From: JAKVBH01 sp049800955
GTDB lineage: Bacteria > Pseudomonadota > Alphaproteobacteria > Rhodobacterales > Rhodobacteraceae
Reading direction: 5' to 3'
NCBI RefSeq assembly: GCF_049800955.1
Contig: NZ_JBNAGA010000001.1
Span: 1,736,001 to 1,800,000, forward strand
Length of the DNA: 64,000 nt
Below the pieces are notes generated by a model. That model was not told where the DNA came from. It made no database searches and worked only from the letters and a program-made list of their open reading frames with translations. The number at the start of each line of letters is the position of its first letter. Within the stretch, counting starts at the first letter, position 1. Of the stretch, positions 16,526-25,406 are shown one piece after another. The position numbers and the translations under genes are program-made.

Positions 16526-18567
16526 CGCCACGCGCCCGACGTTTGACGCGCGCGGCGCAGGTCTGATGTGTTCCACAACCGCGTGCCAGCAATCTGGCGC
16601 GCGGTTTTTTTCTGCATCCCGGCATCCAGCGCGATGGCGCCCGTACCCCGCAAGCGATCCGGATCGAGCACCTGACAGGCCCATGGCTCGGTCACGGGAA
16701 CGGACGCCACAAGAAAGGCAGTCGCCGGACAGGTCTCGAGCTCAGCCAAAGCCCGTTTGCCATTGGCATGAATGATCAGATGATCGCCCAAGTCCCAAGC
16801 ACGCAACCGCCCATCGCCCGACCAGAGCGCTGCCGCACGCTCCTGCGTGAGCCCTGCGCCATCGTTCTCCAGCCAGGAATTGGCCACGAACCCCGCGCCC
16901 CGCGCCTTTGAAAGCGCCCTTCCCTCTGGCGTCATGACCCCCACCAACGTACCGCCATCGGCAATGAGCACTGCAGGGCGCTCTGCCGCAGCCCAGATCC
17001 CGCACGCGACGACCACAGGCAGCACGCCGACATACCGCCCCCGCCCCAGGATCAAAACCACCATCAAAGCACCCAGCGACATGAGGGGCAGCACAACCGG
17101 AGGCGGCGCTGGAATGTAGCGCGATGAACCCTCCCAGCTGGCCACCCCGTTGGCCACGAAGAGGATCCAGGCCAGCCCCTGTTCCATGATCCAAAAGCCG
17201 ATGCCGTCCAAACCCAGTGGCGCCAGAAGCGCGGCCAGCACGCCCGCAGGCACGACAATCGTCCCCATCACGGGCGTGGCCGCCAGATTGGCAATCAGCC
17301 CGTAGCTTGCCATACGATTGAAATGGGCCGCCGCCACAGGCAGGGTCGCCAATCCAGCAACGCCTGAGGATACGACAACAGCCATCACAGGTTGCGCCCA
17401 TTTGGGCACCTGCGCCCATGGCGCGCCCGAGAGCAGCGCAAAGATCGCGACAAGGGCCGTTGTGGCGGCGAATGACATCTGGAAGCCCGGCCCCAGCAAC
17501 GCTTCAGGTCGCATGACCAGAACGATAATGGCCGCGACGGCCACAGAGCGCAGCGAAATGGCCCGGCGATCCAGCAAGATGGCGCTGAAGGCCACGGCCA
17601 CCATGATGAACGCCCGCTCGGTGGCAATGTTGCCCCCCGAGAGCGCCAGATAAACAGCCCCCACGGCCAATGCGCCTGCCGCTGCGATTTTACGCGTCGG
17701 CCACAAGAGAGCCATGGGAAGAAGCGCCAAGGCAAACCGCAGGGTCGCAAAGACAAACCCGGTCAGAAGTCCCATGTGCAGTCCCGAAATGGCCAGAAGA
17801 TGGGCCAGATTGGTAATGCGCAGTGCCTCGACTGCTTCCGAGGACATGGCCGAGCGATCACCCGTCGTCACGGCTGCGGCAAAGCCACCGGCATCGCCCG
17901 GGATCGCCGCCTGAACATAAGAAGACAGGCCCATACGCGCGCCGAAGACCCCTGCCCAATTGGGCGCGGGATCCACGAGGAGAAGCGGCACGCGGGTGTA
18001 GCCGATAGCGCCAATGCCCAGAAACCATGTGTGACGCTGAAAATCGAACCCGCCCGGTTCAACCGGACCGCCCGGCGGATTGAGGTGCCCCGTCGTCATG
18101 ACGCGCGCCCCCGCAGGCGGCGCACCATCTCCGCCATGCAGGGAAATGCGCACTTTTGTGGGTGTCCTGTGCGCGGGCACATCTTCGAGGATCACGTCCT
18201 TGAGGGTCACGCGCACGGCATCGGATGCCGACCGATCCAGCCCCACGACAGTGCCCTCGATCGTGCCATAAAAGCGAAACTCGAGCACGGGCCCCGCGAC
18301 GGCATGGGCGCGCTGCCCGGAGAAGACAAACCCCAGAGCCACGAGGGCCAGCGCCCAAAAGACAGGGCCCCAGATCGCATCGGACCGCAGCGCGCAAAGC
18401 ACAAGCCCCAGTGCCAACACGCCCGTGATCCACAAAGAAAGGACGGAAGGCTCGAAGGGAAGCGAGAAAAACAGCCCGATCCCTGCCGCCAGCATGACCG
18501 GCGACCACGGCATGAGCCGTCCGCGCTGGTGCAAAAGCGCGGCGGCAAAGGGCTCGTACAGGCGCAC
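16489..18567 (-). CDS. comEC: ComEC/Rec2-family DNA uptake channel
   Basis: A 692-residue polytopic inner-membrane protein with an N-terminal membrane/OB-like region (about 25-200) and the competence core (about 225-500): HLLAISGLHMGLLTGFVF, LSGGNIATERAFIMVA and LGPGFQMSFAAT are hallmark motifs. The final part resembles a reduced metallo-beta-lactamase region without clear HxHxDH metal ligands. It carries single-stranded DNA across the inner membrane in transformation and, in Rhodobacter capsulatus, is needed to receive GTA DNA under CtrA control. The start is GTG at 18567, behind GAGAGGAACAAG. A near-consensus CtrA site lies just upstream. Confidence 0.92.
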   Translation of the reverse strand: MRLYEPFAAALLHQRGRLMPWSPVMLAAGIGLFFSLPFEPSVLSLWITGVLALGLVLCALRSDAIWGPVFWALALVALGFVFSGQRAHAVAGPVLEFRFYGTIEGTVVGLDRSASDAVRVTLKDVILEDVPAHRTPTKVRISLHGGDGAPPAGARVMTTGHLNPPGGPVEPGGFDFQRHTWFLGIGAIGYTRVPLLLVDPAPNWAGVFGARMGLSSYVQAAIPGDAGGFAAAVTTGDRSAMSSEAVEALRITNLAHLLAISGLHMGLLTGFVFATLRFALALLPMALLWPTRKIAAAGALAVGAVYLALSGGNIATERAFIMVAVAFSAILLDRRAISLRSVAVAAIIVLVMRPEALLGPGFQMSFAATTALVAIFALLSGAPWAQVPKWAQPVMAVVVSSGVAGLATLPVAAAHFNRMASYGLIANLAATPVMGTIVVPAGVLAALLAPLGLDGIGFWIMEQGLAWILFVANGVASWEGSSRYIPAPPPVVLPLMSLGALMVVLILGRGRYVGVLPVVVACGIWAAAERPAVLIADGGTLVGVMTPEGRALSKARGAGFVANSWLENDGAGLTQERAAALWSGDGRLRAWDLGDHLIIHANGKRALAELETCPATAFLVASVPVTEPWACQVLDPDRLRGTGAIALDAGMQKKTARQIAGTRLWNTSDLRRARQTSGAWRQYVRISPTSLP

Positions 18568-18589
18568 CTTGTTCCTCTCTCTTCCCCCC

Positions 18590-18606
18590 GTTAAGGAAGC
18601 GCTAAC
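18590..18606 (-). promoter_or_regulatory. Candidate CtrA box upstream of comEC
   Basis: Read on the minus strand the sequence is GTTAGCGCTTCCTTAAC. It contains TTAG-N7-TTAAC, one base away from the CtrA consensus TTAA-N7-TTAAC. Its near edge is 23 bases upstream of the comEC GTG, and it lies 38 bases from the divergent gltX start. CtrA control of comEC is established for Rhodobacter capsulatus, which raises the likelihood that this site is real. Confidence 0.5.
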
Positions 18607-18643
18607 GTATCCCGCACTTGGTTACTCAGAGGTTAATGCCGCC

Positions 18644-20044
18644 ATGACAATCGTGACCCGCTTTGCCCCCTCGCCCACGGGCTTTCTTCACATCGGTGGG
18701 GCGCGCACGGCGCTCTTCAATTGGCTGTATGCGCGGGGTCGCGGCGGCAAGTTCCTTCTGCGGATCGAGGATACGGACCGCGCCCGCTCAACGCCGGAGG
18801 CCACGGAGGCGATCTTGACGGGGCTTGCGTGGTTGGGGCTCGACTATGATGGCGAGGTGGTCAGTCAGTTTGCTGGCGCCCAGCGTCATGCGCAGGTCGC
18901 ACAGGCGTTGCTGGATGCTGGCAAAGCCTACAAGTGTTTTGCCACCCAGGACGAGATCGCCGCCTTTCGCGAGACCGCCCGGGCCGAGGGGCGCTCCACG
19001 CTATATCGCTCACCCTGGCGCGATGCCGCGCCCGAGAGCCATCCAGACGCCCCCTATGTCGTGCGGATCAAGGCGCCACAAGATGGCGAGACTGTGATCA
19101 AGGATCAGGTGCAAGGGGATGTCCGCATCCGCAACGATCAGCTCGACGACATGGTGTTGCTGCGCTCGGACGGGACGCCGGTCTACATGCTCGCAGTTGT
19201 TGTGGATGATCACGACATGGGCGTGACGCATGTCATCCGGGGCGATGATCACCTCAACAATGCCGCCCGCCAGATGATGATCTACACGGCTATGGGCTGG
19301 GACGTGCCTGTCTGGGCGCATATTCCGCTGATCCATGGGCCTGATGGCAAGAAACTGTCTAAGCGCCACGGCGCGCTCGGGGTCGAGGAATATCAGGCCA
19401 TGGGCTATCCTGCGGCCGGAATGCGCAACTACCTCGCGCGGCTGGGCTGGAGCCACGGCGATGACGAGTTCTTCACCGATGCACAGGCGCAGGAATGGTT
19501 CGGTTTTGACGGCATCGGCAAAAGCCCCGCCCGGTTTGATTTCAAAAAACTCGAAAATCTGTCGGGGCAGCATATCGCAGCGGCAGATGATGCGGCATTG
19601 CAGCGTGAGCTGGTTGAATACCGCGCAGCCTCCGGCAAGCCTGCGTTGAGCCCCGCGCAAGAGGACGGTGTGGGACGTGCGATGTATTGCCTCAAGGAGC
19701 GTGCCAAGACGTTTCCGGAACTGACTGAAAAAGCTCATTTTATACTGGCTGACCGCCCAATTGCACCCGATGAAAAGGCGCTCAAGGCGCTTGATACGGT
19801 ATCCCGTGGTATACTGGGATCGTTGACGCCGCATCTGCAAACTGCTAGCTGGACGCGAGACGATCTGGAGGCGGTCATGTCAGCCTTTGCCGAAGCGCAT
19901 GAGACGAAGTTCGGCAAATTGGCAGGTCCGTTGCGCGCCGCGCTTGCGGGGCGGGCAGTTACCCCCAGTGTTTACGATATGATGCTGATCCTTGGTCGCG
20001 ATGAGACGCTGGCGCGTTTGTCGGATGCTGCCAAGGCCGATTAA
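18644..20044 (+). CDS. gltX: Glutamyl-tRNA synthetase
   Basis: A 466-residue class I aminoacyl-tRNA synthetase. The HIGH-type signature is PSPTGFLHIGGARTALFNW at the N-terminus and the KMSKS-type loop is KKLSKRHGA at about residue 240. The start at 18644 places the signature at its usual distance; in-frame codons further upstream extend into comEC on the other strand. Many alphaproteobacteria have two GltX paralogues, one charging tRNA-Gln for transamidation; which one this is cannot be settled here. Confidence 0.95.
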   Translation: MTIVTRFAPSPTGFLHIGGARTALFNWLYARGRGGKFLLRIEDTDRARSTPEATEAILTGLAWLGLDYDGEVVSQFAGAQRHAQVAQALLDAGKAYKCFATQDEIAAFRETARAEGRSTLYRSPWRDAAPESHPDAPYVVRIKAPQDGETVIKDQVQGDVRIRNDQLDDMVLLRSDGTPVYMLAVVVDDHDMGVTHVIRGDDHLNNAARQMMIYTAMGWDVPVWAHIPLIHGPDGKKLSKRHGALGVEEYQAMGYPAAGMRNYLARLGWSHGDDEFFTDAQAQEWFGFDGIGKSPARFDFKKLENLSGQHIAAADDAALQRELVEYRAASGKPALSPAQEDGVGRAMYCLKERAKTFPELTEKAHFILADRPIAPDEKALKALDTVSRGILGSLTPHLQTASWTRDDLEAVMSAFAEAHETKFGKLAGPLRAALAGRAVTPSVYDMMLILGRDETLARLSDAAKAD

Positions 20045-20135
20045 CCTGGATTTCAGATCTTGGCGGCAGGCATTGATCGACCCCCGTGCCCCGGGCCCTC
20101 TGGCCCGCTGGCCCCAAATTGAATGAGGGACCTTC

Positions 20136-21431
20136 ATGGCTGACACAAACAAAAACGCCACGCTGACCATTGACGGCAAGACTTTCGATCTGCCCATCTA
20201 CTCGCCGACCGTAGGCCCGGATGTGATCGACATTCGCAAACTCTACGGACAGGCCGGTGTGTTCACCTATGACCCCGGTTTCACGTCGACCGCGGCATGT
20301 GACAGCACGATCACCTTCATTGACGGCGACAAGGGCGAATTGCTGCATCGCGGCTATCCCATCGATCAATTGGCGGGCAAATCGCACTACCTCGAGGTCT
20401 GCTACCTGCTGCTCTACGGTGAACTGCCCTCGGCCGCCGATCTGGAGCACTTTGAGGCCACGATCACACGACATACGATGATCCACGAACAGATGCACAA
20501 CTTCTTCCGTGGCTTCCGTCGTGATGCGCATCCCATGGCCATCATGGTCGGTGCCGTGGGCGCAATGGCGGCCTTCTACCACGACAGCACCGACATCAAT
20601 GACGAGCGCCAGCGCGAGGTTGCCTCGCACCGTCTGATTGCCAAGGTCCCCACAATTGCGGCCATGGCGTACAAATACTCCATTGGTCAGCCGTTCGTGT
20701 ATCCGCGCAATGATCTCGATTATGCGGCCAACTTCATGCACATGTGTTTTGCCGTTCCGGCAGAGGAATATGTCGTTGATCCGATCCTCTCGCGCGCGAT
20801 GGACCGGATCCTGACCCTGCATGCCGATCACGAGCAAAATGCGTCGACCTCGACGGTGCGTCTCGCCTCCTCGTCCGGCGCCAACCCCTTCGCCTGTATT
20901 GCCGCTGGCATTGCATGCCTCTGGGGTCCGGCGCACGGCGGCGCAAATCAGGCCTGCCTCGAGATGCTCAAGGAGATCGGCTCGCCTGATCGTATTCCCG
21001 AATACATCGCCCGCGCCAAGGACAAGAGCGATCCGTTCCGCCTGATGGGCTTCGGCCACCGCGTCTACAAGAACTTCGATCCCCGCGCGACTGTTATGAA
21101 ACAATCGGCCGACGAGGTGCTGGAGCTTCTGGGCGTTGAGAACAACCCCATTCTCGCGACGGCCAAGGAATTGGAGCAAGCAGCGCTCGCAGATCCTTAT
21201 TTCGCCGAGAAGAAGCTTTTCCCGAACGTGGATTTCTACTCCGGCATCATTCTCGAAGCCATGGGCTTCCCGACATCGATGTTCACGCCGATCTTCGCTC
21301 TCTCGCGGACCGTTGGCTGGATTTCCCAATGGAAAGAACAGCTTGGCGATCCGCAAATGAAAATCGGGCGTCCGCGCCAGCTCTATCAGGGCGAAGCGAT
21401 GCGCGACTACGTGGATATCGAAAAACGGTGA
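20136..21431 (+). CDS. gltA: Citrate synthase (hexameric type II)
   Basis: A 431-residue enzyme condensing oxaloacetate with acetyl-CoA at entry to the TCA cycle. Catalytic segments: the first active-site His in LASSSGANPFACIAAGIACLWGPAHGGAN, the second in MGFGHRVYKNFDPRA, and the catalytic Asp in NVDFYSG. The length and N-terminal beta domain (ATLTIDGKTFDLPIYSPTVGPDVIDI in part) are those of the Gram-negative, NADH-regulated class. The start follows GAGGGACCTTC. A strong terminator follows. Confidence 0.97.
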   Translation: MADTNKNATLTIDGKTFDLPIYSPTVGPDVIDIRKLYGQAGVFTYDPGFTSTAACDSTITFIDGDKGELLHRGYPIDQLAGKSHYLEVCYLLLYGELPSAADLEHFEATITRHTMIHEQMHNFFRGFRRDAHPMAIMVGAVGAMAAFYHDSTDINDERQREVASHRLIAKVPTIAAMAYKYSIGQPFVYPRNDLDYAANFMHMCFAVPAEEYVVDPILSRAMDRILTLHADHEQNASTSTVRLASSSGANPFACIAAGIACLWGPAHGGANQACLEMLKEIGSPDRIPEYIARAKDKSDPFRLMGFGHRVYKNFDPRATVMKQSADEVLELLGVENNPILATAKELEQAALADPYFAEKKLFPNVDFYSGIILEAMGFPTSMFTPIFALSRTVGWISQWKEQLGDPQMKIGRPRQLYQGEAMRDYVDIEKR

Positions 21432-21464
21432 AATTGATTCTCGATCATTGTTGATCGAAAGCAG

Positions 21465-21500
21465 AACAATGCGTCGGGAAACCGGCGCATTGTTTCGTTT
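21465..21500 (+). terminator. Rho-independent terminator after gltA
   Basis: AACAATGCGTCGG at 21465-21477 pairs with CCGGCGCATTGTT at 21482-21494 around a GAAA tetraloop, giving 13 pairs with one wobble. It runs into a T-rich tract. A smaller hairpin (TCGATCA/TGATCGA) sits directly before it. Confidence 0.8.
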
Positions 21501-21552
21501 GGCCCGGGACAATGCAAACCGCGTCCGGGTATTGTTCGAGAGGCCAGAACAG

Positions 21553-21568
21553 TTAACACAAAATTAAC
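21553..21568 (+). promoter_or_regulatory. Full-consensus CtrA binding box
   Basis: TTAACACAAAATTAAC is an exact match to TTAA-N7-TTAAC, the target of the alphaproteobacterial master regulator CtrA. It lies 67 bases upstream of the acidic repeat protein start. Two further GTTAAC half sites occur before the ATG, at about 21599 and 21628. This strongly suggests that the downstream gene belongs to the CtrA regulon. Confidence 0.72.
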
Positions 21569-21635
21569 ATAAAGTCGTGCCTTCCCTGCCCCATTCCCGT
21601 TAACTCGCGCTCGGTTCACATTTTCGGAGTTAACG

Positions 21636-23849
21636 ATGGCCACATCTGCCCCCCAAACATTCCTTGTTGGATGCCAACCCAATCAGGTCGAGGTGACGAT
21701 TGCGGAGGATGATGGCAACCTCTTCGTCCGCCTTGTCGCCGCGACCCCGGAAATCACGGATATCGACGCGCTCTTTTTTGATGTCACCGATCCAACCATC
21801 CTGGATGGGCTGACCGTATTCCCGACGGGCCCCGAGGCGGATATCACGAGCTTTGACACCGGTGATGACAGCTTCTCCAGCCTCAGCAACGGGGCCACGC
21901 TGCAAACCGATCACGATGTGCGCATCCAGTTTGGCGAGCAGGTCAATCCATCGGACTCAGATCTCGATACAACCGCGCTGACCCTGTTCATCGAGGCCGG
22001 CGACCGCCCATTGACGGCAGATGATCTCGATCTCAGCGAGCTGACCGTGGTCATCAACGCGGACTATGGGCAGGGCCTCGCGCTGACGATCCCCGAGAAT
22101 ACGGACGACGAAGGAGAGGATGGCGGCGATGGCCCGACCACCGTTCTGACGGAAGTCGTTGCGGTCGAAGAGGATTTCGAGACGGCCAATTCCGCAGGCG
22201 CTGTTGAGAGTATCGCTGATGCCGATGGCTGGGATCTGCGCGATGGCGCGCTGTTTACCAACAGCCACAATGAGGGCACGCTGACACTTGAGCCCGTGGA
22301 GACCGAAGGCCCCGCCGCGCTGTTTCTCGATGCAAGCGTCGGCGATCTGCACCGCTTTGAAGCCTCCGGCCATTATGCCGACAGCCTGCGCATCGAAGTT
22401 CAGGTTGATGGCGGCGATTGGGTCCTGCTCGACGAATTTGTCGTAAACGGTGACAAATCAGCGCTTGTGGGCTCCGAGACGGGCCAAACCATCACCGAGA
22501 GCAACAGCAGCCTCGCCTATGACGGCGGTGTTTTGGCGGACGCGGGCGAGAGCGTGCAATTCCGCATTGTGTCAGACTTTACCGCGCGCGACGAAACGCT
22601 CCGTATCGAAAACCTCGCCATTACCGCGACTGACGAGGTCGAGATCACGGACGGCGGCGACGGGCCGGTGGAAATCGTCACGACCGAAGTGTTCAGCGAA
22701 GATTTCGACGGGATGGACACGCCCGGCATGTCCGATCTCATCGCGGATGACGGTCGCTGGGATGTGCGCCACGATCAGTTGTTCACCAACAGCCACAATG
22801 AGGGCACGCTGACCTTCGAGGCCGTAGAGACCGAGGGCGCAACCAGCCTCAGCTTCGATGCCTCGACCGACAATGCCAGCCGCTTTGAAAATGCCGGCCG
22901 GTTTGAAGACAGCTTCCGCGTCGAAGTGCGCCTTGACGGGGGCGATTGGGTCCTGTTGGACGAATTCCAGGTCAACAACGATGGCAGCGCGCTTGTGGGC
23001 TCCGAGACAGGACAAACCATCACCTCTGACGCCAGCACCATCACCTATGAGGGCGGCATTCTGGAGGACGCCGAAGGCACGGTGGAATATCGGTTCATCA
23101 ATGACGCCACCGGCGGCAACGAGATCATCCGCATCGACAATGTCGAAATTTCCACCACCAATGTCGAGATCATCGACGGCGGCGAGGAAGAGGATGGCCC
23201 CTATTCCGAAAGCTTCATCGATGCGAGCGCGGGCGATGTGGCGTCTGATCAGTTCGACGGCGTGACAATCAGCGGTCAGCGCGCAGGCGAGGATGACAGC
23301 TCCGAGAACGACGCGATGATCTTCAATACCAATGCGCCCACCGGCGGAGATCACGATCTGGCCTATACCGATCAGGACAATGTCCTCATCATCTCTGAGG
23401 ACAACGACAGCTCTGATCCGGATGACAATGCCCATGGCGGCACATTGTCCTTCGAGTTCGACGCGCCAAGCACGGTCAATTCCCTGACCCTGCTGGACAT
23501 CGAGGAACCCGGTGGGACGATTGAGCTCTTTGACGCTGACGGCGCGCTCCTGTCTTCGATTGGTATCCCGGCCGCAGGCGACAATTCCGCCCAGACGATC
23601 GATATCGGGATCGAGAACGTCGCGGCGATGGATGTCACGCTTGTCGGCTCCGGCGCAGTGGACGATCTTGCCTTCGACGCGCCGCCCCCTGTCATTGACG
23701 AGGAGGACGACGCGGGCTGTGATGGGCAGTACCAGCTGATTTACGAGGATATCATGGCCGATGATGCCCGTGATGACACGAACGATGATGGCTCGGACGA
23801 TGATCCCTCCGATGATCAGCCCGCAGACGATCTGGCGGATCTGTGGTAA
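21636..23849 (+). CDS. Acidic tandem-repeat protein of unknown function, CtrA-box gene
   Basis: I do not recognise the family. The 737-residue product is strongly acidic and beta-rich. Residues 1-150 form one domain. Residues of about 166-334 and 345-513 are two copies of a roughly 170-residue module sharing LFTNSHNEGTLT, DGGDWVLLDEF and SALVGSETGQTIT. Residues of about 520-685 are a different jelly-roll-like domain. The end is a 50-residue Asp-rich tail with one Cys. There is no Sec signal, lipobox or membrane segment, and no RTX nonapeptide. It looks like an adhesin or calcium-binding surface protein, possibly exported by a type I system, but this is inference. Ribosome site CGGAG precedes the ATG. 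Confidence 0.82.
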   Translation: MATSAPQTFLVGCQPNQVEVTIAEDDGNLFVRLVAATPEITDIDALFFDVTDPTILDGLTVFPTGPEADITSFDTGDDSFSSLSNGATLQTDHDVRIQFGEQVNPSDSDLDTTALTLFIEAGDRPLTADDLDLSELTVVINADYGQGLALTIPENTDDEGEDGGDGPTTVLTEVVAVEEDFETANSAGAVESIADADGWDLRDGALFTNSHNEGTLTLEPVETEGPAALFLDASVGDLHRFEASGHYADSLRIEVQVDGGDWVLLDEFVVNGDKSALVGSETGQTITESNSSLAYDGGVLADAGESVQFRIVSDFTARDETLRIENLAITATDEVEITDGGDGPVEIVTTEVFSEDFDGMDTPGMSDLIADDGRWDVRHDQLFTNSHNEGTLTFEAVETEGATSLSFDASTDNASRFENAGRFEDSFRVEVRLDGGDWVLLDEFQVNNDGSALVGSETGQTITSDASTITYEGGILEDAEGTVEYRFINDATGGNEIIRIDNVEISTTNVEIIDGGEEEDGPYSESFIDASAGDVASDQFDGVTISGQRAGEDDSSENDAMIFNTNAPTGGDHDLAYTDQDNVLIISEDNDSSDPDDNAHGGTLSFEFDAPSTVNSLTLLDIEEPGGTIELFDADGALLSSIGIPAAGDNSAQTIDIGIENVAAMDVTLVGSGAVDDLAFDAPPPVIDEEDDAGCDGQYQLIYEDIMADDARDDTNDDGSDDDPSDDQPADDLADLW
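22131..22637 (+). repeat. Tandem coding repeat, copy 1 of the acidic protein
   Basis: This is the first of two modules of about 169 codons. Stretches of DNA are identical with copy 2, for example the bases around 22258-22286 coding TNSHNEGTLT. That degree of identity points to a fairly recent internal duplication or to gene conversion between the copies. Confidence 0.75.
22668..23174 (+). repeat. Tandem coding repeat, copy 2 of the acidic protein
   Basis: This is the second module, in the same frame and with the same order of motifs as copy 1. A linker of about ten codons rich in Asp and Gly (EITDGGDGP type) separates the copies. Similar Gly/Asp linkers precede copy 1 and follow copy 2. Confidence 0.75.
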
Positions 23850-23937
23850 ATCTTCGGTCTGTCTGACAACGAGAAGCGCGCCTGCCCGGCGCGCTTTTTG
23901 CATTTGGCCCGGCCGCGCTGGCCAAGCCCTGCCCGCA

Positions 23938-25332
23938 CTACATGTGGATCACACGATCAAAGGCATCCAGCACGCTTTCATGCATCATCTCTGACAAGGT
24001 TGGATGCGGGAAGACTGTGTTCATCAGGTCAACTTCGGTCGTCTCCAGGCTGCGCCCGATGACATAACCCTGGATCATTTCCGTGACCTCCGCGCCCACC
24101 ATATGCGCGCCCAGAAGCGCGCCGGTCTTGGCATCAAAGATCGTTTTGACCAGACCCTCCGCCTCGCCAAGCGCAATCGCCTTGCCGTTGCCTATGAACG
24201 GAAAGCGGCCCACCTTGATCTCATGACCGGCCTCGCGGGCCTGCGCCTCGGTCAGCCCCACAGAGGCAATCTGCGGATGGCAATAGGTGCACCCGGCGAT
24301 GGCATCAGGATCCACCGTATGGGGATGGCCGCCCGCAATGAGCTCCGCCACCATGACGCCTTCATGGCTTGCCTTGTGGGCCAGCCACGGCGCGCCCGCG
24401 ATATCTCCGATGGCATAAATCCCCGGAACCCCGGTCTGACATTGCGCATCGGTGACCACGTGGCTGCGCTCGATCTTGACGCCCAGTGCCTCAAGCCCCA
24501 GCCCTTCGGTATTGCCAACGATCCCCACAGCAGAAATCACCGTATCAAAGGTTTCTTTGGTGGTCTTGCCGCCCTGCTCGATATGCGCGGTCACCTTGCC
24601 TTTGCCACGATCAAGCTGTTTGACCATTGCCTTCTCGCGGATGATCATGCCCTGCTTCTCGAAGGCTTTCTTTGCGAATGCGCTGATCTCGGCGTCTTCG
24701 ACGGGCAGGATGCGTTCCATCACTTCCACGACTGTCGTCTGCGCCCCGAGCGTATTGTAGAAACTGGCAAATTCGATCCCGATGGCGCCGGAGCCAATGA
24801 CCAGCAGCTTTTCGGGCATCCGCGCAGGCGTGAGCGCGTGTTTGTAGGTCCAGACCAGATCGCCATCGGCCTCCAGCCCTGGCAATTCTCGCGCCCGTGC
24901 GCCCGTGGCCACAATGATGTTGGGCGCGTCCAAGATGTCCTGCCCGGCCTTGGTTGCAACCGCGACTTGCGCTTGTGCCGGAATGCTGGCCTCCCCCATG
25001 AACACCGTGACCTTGTTCTTTTTCATGAGATGGCCAATGCCGGAATTGAGCTGGCCCGCGACCTTGCGGGACCGTTTCACAACGGCCTCCAGATCATACT
25101 CAATGCCACTGGCTTTCAGCCCGAATTCACCCGCCCGCTGCATCAGATGAAAGACTTCGGAGGAGCGCAACATCGCCTTCGTCGGGATACAGCCCCAATT
25201 GAGGCATATGCCCCCCATATGTTCGCGCTCGACAATGGCGACCTTGAGGCCCAGCTGGCTGGCCCGAATTGCCGCGACATAGCCGCCCGGCCCCGCGCCA
25301 ATCACGATCACATCAAAGCTCTTCCCGGCCAT
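23938..25332 (-). CDS. lpdA: Dihydrolipoamide dehydrogenase (E3)
   Basis: A 464-residue FAD disulfide oxidoreductase that reoxidises lipoamide in 2-oxoacid dehydrogenase complexes and the glycine cleavage system. Features: FAD motif VIVIGAGPGGYVAAIRASQLG, redox-active CLNWGC, NAD motif LLVIGSGAIGIEFASFYNTLG, and the C-terminal HPTLSEMMHE with the catalytic His. The start at 25332 follows GAGGAGGAGACGCCT. E1 and E2 genes are not nearby, so the host complex is not defined by context. Confidence 0.96.
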   Translation of the reverse strand: MAGKSFDVIVIGAGPGGYVAAIRASQLGLKVAIVEREHMGGICLNWGCIPTKAMLRSSEVFHLMQRAGEFGLKASGIEYDLEAVVKRSRKVAGQLNSGIGHLMKKNKVTVFMGEASIPAQAQVAVATKAGQDILDAPNIIVATGARARELPGLEADGDLVWTYKHALTPARMPEKLLVIGSGAIGIEFASFYNTLGAQTTVVEVMERILPVEDAEISAFAKKAFEKQGMIIREKAMVKQLDRGKGKVTAHIEQGGKTTKETFDTVISAVGIVGNTEGLGLEALGVKIERSHVVTDAQCQTGVPGIYAIGDIAGAPWLAHKASHEGVMVAELIAGGHPHTVDPDAIAGCTYCHPQIASVGLTEAQAREAGHEIKVGRFPFIGNGKAIALGEAEGLVKTIFDAKTGALLGAHMVGAEVTEMIQGYVIGRSLETTEVDLMNTVFPHPTLSEMMHESVLDAFDRVIHM

Positions 25333-25406
25333 AGGCGTCTCCTCCTCGCACGTATCGCACAAGGACTAACCTATTGCGGCGCTTGCATCAAATGCGACGC
25401 AGCCCG

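Noticed and set aside
19959..21512. A 517-codon minus-strand frame opposite gltA and the end of gltX
   Set aside because: gltA and gltX have clear catalytic motifs. The antisense frame has no ribosome site or recognisable domain and is typical of GC-rich coding DNA.
21636..23849. RTX toxin or calcium-binding nonapeptide repeats in the acidic protein
   Set aside because: The protein is Asp-rich, but the GGxGxDxUx nonapeptide pattern is not seen. The repeats are long modules of about 170 residues.
22572..23903. A 443-codon minus-strand frame opposite the acidic repeat protein
   Set aside because: The sense frame is longer, has a ribosome site and CtrA box, and contains conserved tandem repeats. 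The antisense frame simply mirrors the repeats.
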